From CAWGJC01 sp965276665 (GTDB lineage: Bacteria > Pseudomonadota > Alphaproteobacteria > Acetobacterales > Acetobacteraceae): a stretch of 64,000 nt of DNA. A program made the position numbers and the translations under genes. Under the pieces are notes generated by a model. It made no database searches, had not been told where the DNA came from, and worked only from the letters and a program-made list of their open reading frames with translations. The DNA lies in NCBI GenBank assembly GCA_965276665.1, contig OZ255620.1, positions 4,960,001 to 5,024,000 of the forward strand. Direction: 5' to 3'. Shown one piece after another: positions 59,350 through 64,000 of the stretch; position 1 is the stretch's first letter, and every line of letters starts with the position of its first letter.

Positions 59350-60719
59350 TGGCGCAACCGGACGGCAACGGCGGCGGGGGCGGAGCCAGCCTGTTCGGCG
59401 AGATCCGCCGCTTTGCCCGCACCTCCGGCGCGTTCGGCGGCATCGCCGCACGGGTCGCCGGCGAGCGGGTGTTCGGCATCCGCACCGATCGCGCGGCGCA
59501 TGCCGAGGATCTGCGCGCGATCCTCGGCGGCCTGAAGGGCCCGCTGATGAAGGTCGCGCAATTCCTTTCCACCGTGCCGGACGCGCTGCCGGCGGAATAT
59601 GCGGCGGAGCTCGCGGAATTGCAGTCGAACGCGCCGGCGATGGGGAGCGTCTTCGTCCGCCGCCGGATGGCGGGCGAGCTCGGCGCCGACTGGCGCTCGC
59701 GCTTCGCCTCCTTCCAGGACGTCGCGGCGGCGGCGGCGAGCCTCGGCCAGGTGCATCGCGCCACGCTGCATGATGGCGGGGAGGTCGCGTGCAAGCTGCA
59801 ATATCCTGACATGCCGAGCACGGTGGAGGCCGATCTGCGCCAGCTCCGCCTCGCGATGGCGGTCTATCACCGCATGGACAACGCGATCCAGCAGGGGGAA
59901 ATCTACAAGGAGCTGGCGGAGCGCCTGCGCGAGGAGCTCGATTATCGCCGCGAGGCCGCGCAGATGCGTCTCTACGGGCTGATGCTTGCCGGCGATCCCG
60001 GCGTGTCGGTCCCGGTGCCGGTCTCCGAGCTCTCCACCAACCGCCTGCTGACCATGACCTGGCTCGATGGCAAGCCGCTGATGGAAAGGCTGCGCGAGGC
60101 CATGCCGCAGGAGGAGCGCGACCGCATCGCCGAATCGCTGTTCCGCGCCTGGTACGTGCCGTTCTATCGCTACGGCGTGATCCACGGCGATCCGCATCTC
60201 GGCAATTACCAGATTCGCGCCGATAACGGTGTCAACCTGCTGGATTACGGCGCGATCCGCGTATTCCCCGCGAAATTCGTGCGCGGCGTGATCGATCTCT
60301 ACGAGAGCGTGCGGGACAATGACGATGCGCGCGCCCGCGAGGCCTATGCGAGCTGGGGCTTCACCGATCTCTCGGCCGAGAAGATGGCGGTGCTGCATCA
60401 ATGGGCGCAGTTTCTCTACGAGCCGCTGCTCGACGACCGCGTGCGCCGCATCCAGGAGAGCGACGATCCGCAATTCGGCCGCGCCGTCGCTGGGGAGGTG
60501 CATGCCGGGCTCAAGCGCACCGGCGGGGTGAAGCCGCCGCGCGAATTCGTGCTGATGGACCGCAGCGCGATCGGGCTCGGCAGCGTGTTCGTCCGGCTCG
60601 GCGCGCGGCTCAACTGGTACCGGCTGTTCCACGAGCTGGTCGCCGATTTCGACGAGGCGGCGCTGCACCAGCGCCAGCAGGCGGCGCTCGCCGAGGCGGG
60701 CGTGCCGGTTGCGGGGTAG
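59349..60719 (+). CDS. ABC1/AarF (UbiB-like) atypical kinase
   Basis: A 456-residue ABC1/ADCK family protein. The Ala-rich loop AAAAASLGQVHRATLHDG, the lysine in VACKLQYP, HGDPHLGNYQIRADNGVNLLDYGAIR (catalytic loop and DFG-like) are present. The family's KxGQ motif is KVAQ in GPLMKVAQFLSTVPDALP. There is no C-terminal membrane helix as seen in UbiB, so it is a soluble relative. Family proteins support quinone and lipid metabolism through ATPase or kinase activity. It is coupled to pepF. Confidence 0.9.
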   Translation: MAQPDGNGGGGGASLFGEIRRFARTSGAFGGIAARVAGERVFGIRTDRAAHAEDLRAILGGLKGPLMKVAQFLSTVPDALPAEYAAELAELQSNAPAMGSVFVRRRMAGELGADWRSRFASFQDVAAAAASLGQVHRATLHDGGEVACKLQYPDMPSTVEADLRQLRLAMAVYHRMDNAIQQGEIYKELAERLREELDYRREAAQMRLYGLMLAGDPGVSVPVPVSELSTNRLLTMTWLDGKPLMERLREAMPQEERDRIAESLFRAWYVPFYRYGVIHGDPHLGNYQIRADNGVNLLDYGAIRVFPAKFVRGVIDLYESVRDNDDARAREAYASWGFTDLSAEKMAVLHQWAQFLYEPLLDDRVRRIQESDDPQFGRAVAGEVHAGLKRTGGVKPPREFVLMDRSAIGLGSVFVRLGARLNWYRLFHELVADFDEAALHQRQQAALAEAGVPVAG

Positions 60720-60791
60720 GGCCGGCCGCTTCATGCTTGCGCCGGTGGCCGGCCGAGGGTGCCCGGCCGAGCATGTGGGCGGAGGAAAGCG

Positions 60792-61988
60792 ATGAGCGAC
60801 GACACGATCATGTCCCGCATCCGGGACATCCACGCCGATCTCACCGCCATCCGGCGCGACATCCACGCCCATCCCGAACTCGGCCTCGAGGAGACGCGCA
60901 CCGCGGCGCTCGTGTCGGACAAGCTCCACGAATGGGGCATCGAGCATGTCGCGGGAATCGGCGGCACCGGCATCGTCGCCACCATCCGCGGCAAGCGTCC
61001 CGGGCAGCGCGCGATCGGGCTGCGCTGCGACATGGATGCGCTCAGCATCCCCGAGCAGACCGGCCTCGGCTATGCCTCCACCGAGCCTGGCAAGATGCAT
61101 GCGTGCGGCCATGACGGGCACACGACGATGCTGCTCGGCGCCGCGCGCACCCTGGCGGCGGATGCGGATTTCAGCGGCACCGTCCATCTGATCTTCCAGC
61201 CGGCGGAGGAGGGCAGGGGCGGCGCGCGCGCGATGCTCGCCGACGGGCTGTTCGACCGGTTTCCCTGCGATGCCATCTATGGAATGCACAATTGGCCCGG
61301 CCTCGCCGTCGGCAAGTTCTCGATCCGCAAGGGACCGATGATGGCGGGCGGCTGCCGCTGGACCGTCACCTTCCGCGGCAATGGCGGCCATGGCGGCGCG
61401 GCGCCGCATCTCGCGAGCGATCTCTCGGTCGTTCAGGCGCATTTCGTGCTGGCGCTGCAGACCATCGTCGGGCGCAACGTGCCGCCGCTCGATACCGCGG
61501 TGATCAGCGTCGGCTTCATCGGCGGCGGCTCGCAGCTCTCCACCAACGTCATGCCGGCGGAGATCGTCGTCGGCGGCACCGCGCGCTGCTTCACTCCGGA
61601 AATCCAGGAGATCATCGAGCGCCGGATGGACGCGCTCGCGCAGGCTCTCGCCACGATGCATGGCGCGACGGCGGACGTGTCGATCCGCTGGGGCGTGCCG
61701 CCGACCCTCAACCATCCGGAGCAGACGGATGTCGCCGCCGGGGCGGCCGCCGCCATCGTCGGCGCGGATGCCGTCGATACCGATGTCACGCCGACCACCG
61801 GCGGCGAGGATTTCTCCGAGATGCTGAAACTGCGGCCGGGCGCCTTCATCTTCATCGGCAATGGCGAGGGCGGGGCGCGCGGGGCCCATGGCCTGCACAC
61901 GCCGCTTTACGATTTCAACGATGCGGTGATCCCGACCGGGGTGCGCTATTGGGTGAGCCTGGTCGAGAAGGAACTTTCCCTGGCCTAG
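60792..61988 (+). CDS. M20 family amidohydrolase (hippurate hydrolase-like)
   Basis: A 398-residue metallopeptidase/amidohydrolase that cleaves N-acyl amino acids or similar amides. Metal ligands are in CDMDALSIPE, MHACGHDGHT, QPAEEGRGG and MHNWPGLAVG, and the C-terminal GLHTPLYDFND. The dimerisation domain (about 185-300) contains GNGGHGGAAPHLASDL. ATG 60792 has a strong GGAGGAAAG ribosome site and is favoured over an upstream ATG at 60759. Cytosolic, no signal peptide. Located downstream of the ABC1 gene but with its own spacing. Confidence 0.92.
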   Translation: MSDDTIMSRIRDIHADLTAIRRDIHAHPELGLEETRTAALVSDKLHEWGIEHVAGIGGTGIVATIRGKRPGQRAIGLRCDMDALSIPEQTGLGYASTEPGKMHACGHDGHTTMLLGAARTLAADADFSGTVHLIFQPAEEGRGGARAMLADGLFDRFPCDAIYGMHNWPGLAVGKFSIRKGPMMAGGCRWTVTFRGNGGHGGAAPHLASDLSVVQAHFVLALQTIVGRNVPPLDTAVISVGFIGGGSQLSTNVMPAEIVVGGTARCFTPEIQEIIERRMDALAQALATMHGATADVSIRWGVPPTLNHPEQTDVAAGAAAAIVGADAVDTDVTPTTGGEDFSEMLKLRPGAFIFIGNGEGGARGAHGLHTPLYDFNDAVIPTGVRYWVSLVEKELSLA

Positions 61989-62100
61989 AGGCGGAAACCA
62001 GGGCCGGCGCGCCCATCCGCGGCTTGGAGAAAATCCCTGGCCCCGCTACTGTGCCGGGCGCAACCGAGCGAGTTGCGGCGGTGGCCGGGGTCGGGGCGGG

Positions 62101-62853
62101 ATGAAGGACTACACCTTCCAGGTTGATACCGAGCTCGACCGCGAGTCGCTGAAAGCGACGCTCTCGCCCTATCGGCCGTTCCGCGTCGATGTCGGGTTCA
62201 GCAACGGGTTCCGCACGCGGGAATTCGGCGATGACGTGAAATACGCGACCGCCGAACCGCTGGCGAAACTGCATTATTTCGCCGACGCGATCGCCGTCAG
62301 CCGCACCACAAGGCTGCTCGATATCGGCAGCCATCTCGGCTATTACGGCCATCATTTCCTGCGGGCTGGAATCGCGCGCTATGTCGGCGTCGAAACCGAT
62401 CCCCGCATCTTCGGCTGCGCGACCTTCCTGCAATTTCTCTCGCCGGCGCTGCGCGGGCGGATGCGTTTTCACAATCTCGATTTCGCAACACTCGCCGCGC
62501 TCGAGACATTGCGCCCGGACGGCCCGTTCGACGTGCTGCTCTCGCTCGCCTCGCTCAACAACATGCTCTCTCTGACCGCGGCGCTCACCAACATGGCGGA
62601 GCTGCTGGCCCCCGGTGGCGCGCTGGTGCTCGAATATCTCGCGCACGATACGGAGGAGGCGCTCTGCACCTTCCATCCGAAAGGCTATCGCGGCGACACC
62701 ACGCTCTACTGGATCGTCTCGCAGAGTTTTGTCGACGGCTTCCTGCGCCTGCATGGCATCACCCGCACACGCAGCTTGCTCGAATGGGAAAACGAGGAGG
62801 CGATCGGCGCCGGGCGCAAAAAGCTCATGGCGCTCTACAGCAAGGAAGCCTGA
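62101..62853 (+). CDS. Class I SAM-dependent methyltransferase
   Basis: A 250-residue methyltransferase. Motif I is TRLLDIGSHLGYYGHHFL, the acidic loop is VGVETDPRIFG, and motif IV is DVLLSLASLNNMLSL; LLAPGGALVLEYL follows as motif V. There is no clear specificity signature; the fold resembles FkbM and tRNA-wobble (CmoB-like) methyltransferases, but no motif supports either. ATG 62101 follows a GGGG stretch. The last codons lie 4 bp before the next gene, so the two are coupled. Confidence 0.8.
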   Translation: MKDYTFQVDTELDRESLKATLSPYRPFRVDVGFSNGFRTREFGDDVKYATAEPLAKLHYFADAIAVSRTTRLLDIGSHLGYYGHHFLRAGIARYVGVETDPRIFGCATFLQFLSPALRGRMRFHNLDFATLAALETLRPDGPFDVLLSLASLNNMLSLTAALTNMAELLAPGGALVLEYLAHDTEEALCTFHPKGYRGDTTLYWIVSQSFVDGFLRLHGITRTRSLLEWENEEAIGAGRKKLMALYSKEA

Positions 62854-62857
62854 CCCA

Positions 62858-64000
62858 GTGCGCCTTTCCGAGCCCGAGACTCCGCTCGCCCCGGTTCCGG
62901 CCGCCGAGATGCTGGGCCATGTGCGGCCGCGCCGGCAATTCGCCGTGCGCTACACCGGATCGGAGGCATGCGCCGCCGGCGACATCGAGGAATACCATAT
63001 CTCGGGCGCGATGGTCGACGGGACGGAGACATTCGTCTCGCTTCGCCTGCTGGTTACCGCGCCCGACCAGAAGCGGCTGGTCTTCTCGCTGCCCGGCGGG
63101 GCCGGCGCGTTCCGCGACACCACGCTCGCCTGGCTCGGCCAAACCTTCGGCGGCAATCACGCCGCGGTCGACTGGATCGGCCGCGGCCGGTCGCCGGGCC
63201 ACGATACGGTGACCTGCCGCTACGACCCGATCTGGCTCGACGCGGACAGCTACCGCGACGCCTATCTGTTCCACAACATCGCCGCCATCTGGGCCGCGTT
63301 CGACTGGCTGCACGGTCTCGGCTTCGTGCCCGATAGGGTGGTGGGCGGCAGCTGGGGCGGCGTCTATTCCCTGCTGCTCGGCGCGCTCGATCGGCGCGTC
63401 GCGCATGTCTATTCGACCTTCGGCTGCGGCGGTTTCTCGATCCCCGGCATCGAGAAGCGCAGCATGTGGGACGCGGCGCTGCAGCAGATGGGACCGGCGC
63501 GCGCGGGAGAATGGTTCCGCGCCTTCGACCCGCTGCTGCGCGCAGGCGACATTCGCGCGAGCGTCTATTTCGAGACGGCGACAAACGACAAGTTCTTCTC
63601 GCTCGACATGGCGACGGCGACCTGGGAGGCGCTGCCGAACCGGCTTTTCCTCGCCTTAAGGCACAACCAGGACCACACGATGCGGCCTTTCGGTCCGCAA
63701 TCCTATGCATTGGCGGCGATTGAACAGGAGGGTGGTGCGGCTTCCCTCGCGCCGGGGCGCGCGATGAGCCGGAAGCGCGGTACGGTCGCGGTCAACGGCC
63801 AAGCGATGCACTGGCTGCTCTCCGAGGAGGAGGTCGCGAGCACGGCGCTCGCCGCGTCCGAGCAATGGGCGGATCGCGGCGACATGAGCCGTGCCTGGAA
63901 CCTCTACGCGCCGGCCGCGCATTACGCCGGCATCGCGGAATTCCCGCTGACGACCACGGATCCGGACGCCGCCGCGCTCTGCTACCTCACCCGGACCTTC
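62858..64000 (+). CDS. Large alpha/beta hydrolase (partial; runs off window)
   Basis: A GTG at 62858, five bases after the methyltransferase stop, opens a frame without a stop to the window end (381 codons). It encodes an alpha/beta-hydrolase-type protein: nucleophile Ser in VVGGSWGGVYSLLLG, candidate Asp in TATNDKFFSL and candidate His in ALRHNQDHTMRPFG. The N-terminal 90 residues (RQFAVRYTGSEACAAGDIEEYHISG) form a beta-rich segment like acetylxylan-esterase or PhoPQ-activated relatives. No signal peptide is evident. Substrate unknown; it probably continues past 64000. Confidence 0.75.
   Translation, partial: MRLSEPETPLAPVPAAEMLGHVRPRRQFAVRYTGSEACAAGDIEEYHISGAMVDGTETFVSLRLLVTAPDQKRLVFSLPGGAGAFRDTTLAWLGQTFGGNHAAVDWIGRGRSPGHDTVTCRYDPIWLDADSYRDAYLFHNIAAIWAAFDWLHGLGFVPDRVVGGSWGGVYSLLLGALDRRVAHVYSTFGCGGFSIPGIEKRSMWDAALQQMGPARAGEWFRAFDPLLRAGDIRASVYFETATNDKFFSLDMATATWEALPNRLFLALRHNQDHTMRPFGPQSYALAAIEQEGGAASLAPGRAMSRKRGTVAVNGQAMHWLLSEEEVASTALAASEQWADRGDMSRAWNLYAPAAHYAGIAEFPLTTTDPDAAALCYLTRTF

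Noticed and set aside
1..64000. tRNA or rRNA genes
   Set aside because: No cloverleaf with GGTTCRANTCC-type T arm and no rRNA sequence was recognised when reading the window.

Overview
The window is very GC-rich, gene-dense bacterial chromosome. It has an alphaproteobacterial character, most likely a member of the Acetobacteraceae or a close relative. The signs are ubiquinone genes (ubiE, coq7), a coaBC-dut pair, GluQ, an HNH nuclease and DUF3297 proteins of alphaproteobacterial type, pervasive ATGA/GTGA/TGATG gene overlaps and GC-rich palindromic intergenic repeats. The lineage is inferred from gene content only; there is no rRNA or tRNA gene in the window.

Layout. (a) 1-3190 is an accessory edge: a C-terminal fragment resembling a class A beta-lactamase, a DUF4238 gene with lower GC than its neighbours, and a complete IS1182-family insertion sequence with recognisable ends. 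(b) 3284-10196 (- strand) is a six-gene peptide-importer unit of Dpp/Opp type, translationally coupled to a CocE-type serine hydrolase. (c) 10478-13521 is a NitT/TauT-like ABC pair with a tandem-duplicated permease and no binding protein. (d) 13613-16007 is dut-coaBC-ubiE, divergent from a DHA2 efflux pump (16230-17924). (e) 17968-22277 holds sugar and small-molecule enzymes, including an internally deleted GFA protein coupled to an Asp/Glu racemase-family protein. (f) 21591-25194 is a ModA-like protein divergent from a class II metal/oxyanion ABC importer, with four 16-bp tandem repeats between them. (g) 25486-33822 is a split chromate transporter, DUF3297, GST, dsbB-coq7, HNH, esterase, gluQ-GNAT, a Gly/Trp-rich secreted protein with a Cys tail, an unusual SDR and Ku. 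(h) 33901-39505 is a surface-polysaccharide region: an ABC-2 exporter, a lytic transglycosylase lipoprotein and a double glycosyltransferase. (i) 39620-44208 carries a HIBCH-like enzyme, YqjE/YqjD-like envelope proteins and an ATPase-binding protein pair whose ATPase has degenerate motifs. (j) 44378-51391 is katA/oxyR (divergent) and cydDC. (k) 51485-64000 is an OmpA-like lipoprotein, recQ, a GGDEF-EAL protein, fadD, pepF-ABC1 kinase, an M20 amidohydrolase, a methyltransferase and an alpha/beta hydrolase that runs off the window end.

Functionally the segment is dominated by envelope transport (seven ABC systems or part-systems), redox and cytochrome bd support (cydDC, dsbB, katA/oxyR, ubiquinone enzymes) and envelope polysaccharide export. 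I found no phage, CRISPR array, tRNA, rRNA or convincing defence island. The most notable unexplained structures are two families of intergenic palindromic repeats. One is a roughly 125-bp MITE-like element, in three copies, whose ends supply or coincide with the TAG stop codons of neighbouring genes. The others are the degenerate ABC ATPase, the tandem-repeat promoter of the oxyanion/metal importer and the Cys-tailed GWHGGG protein.
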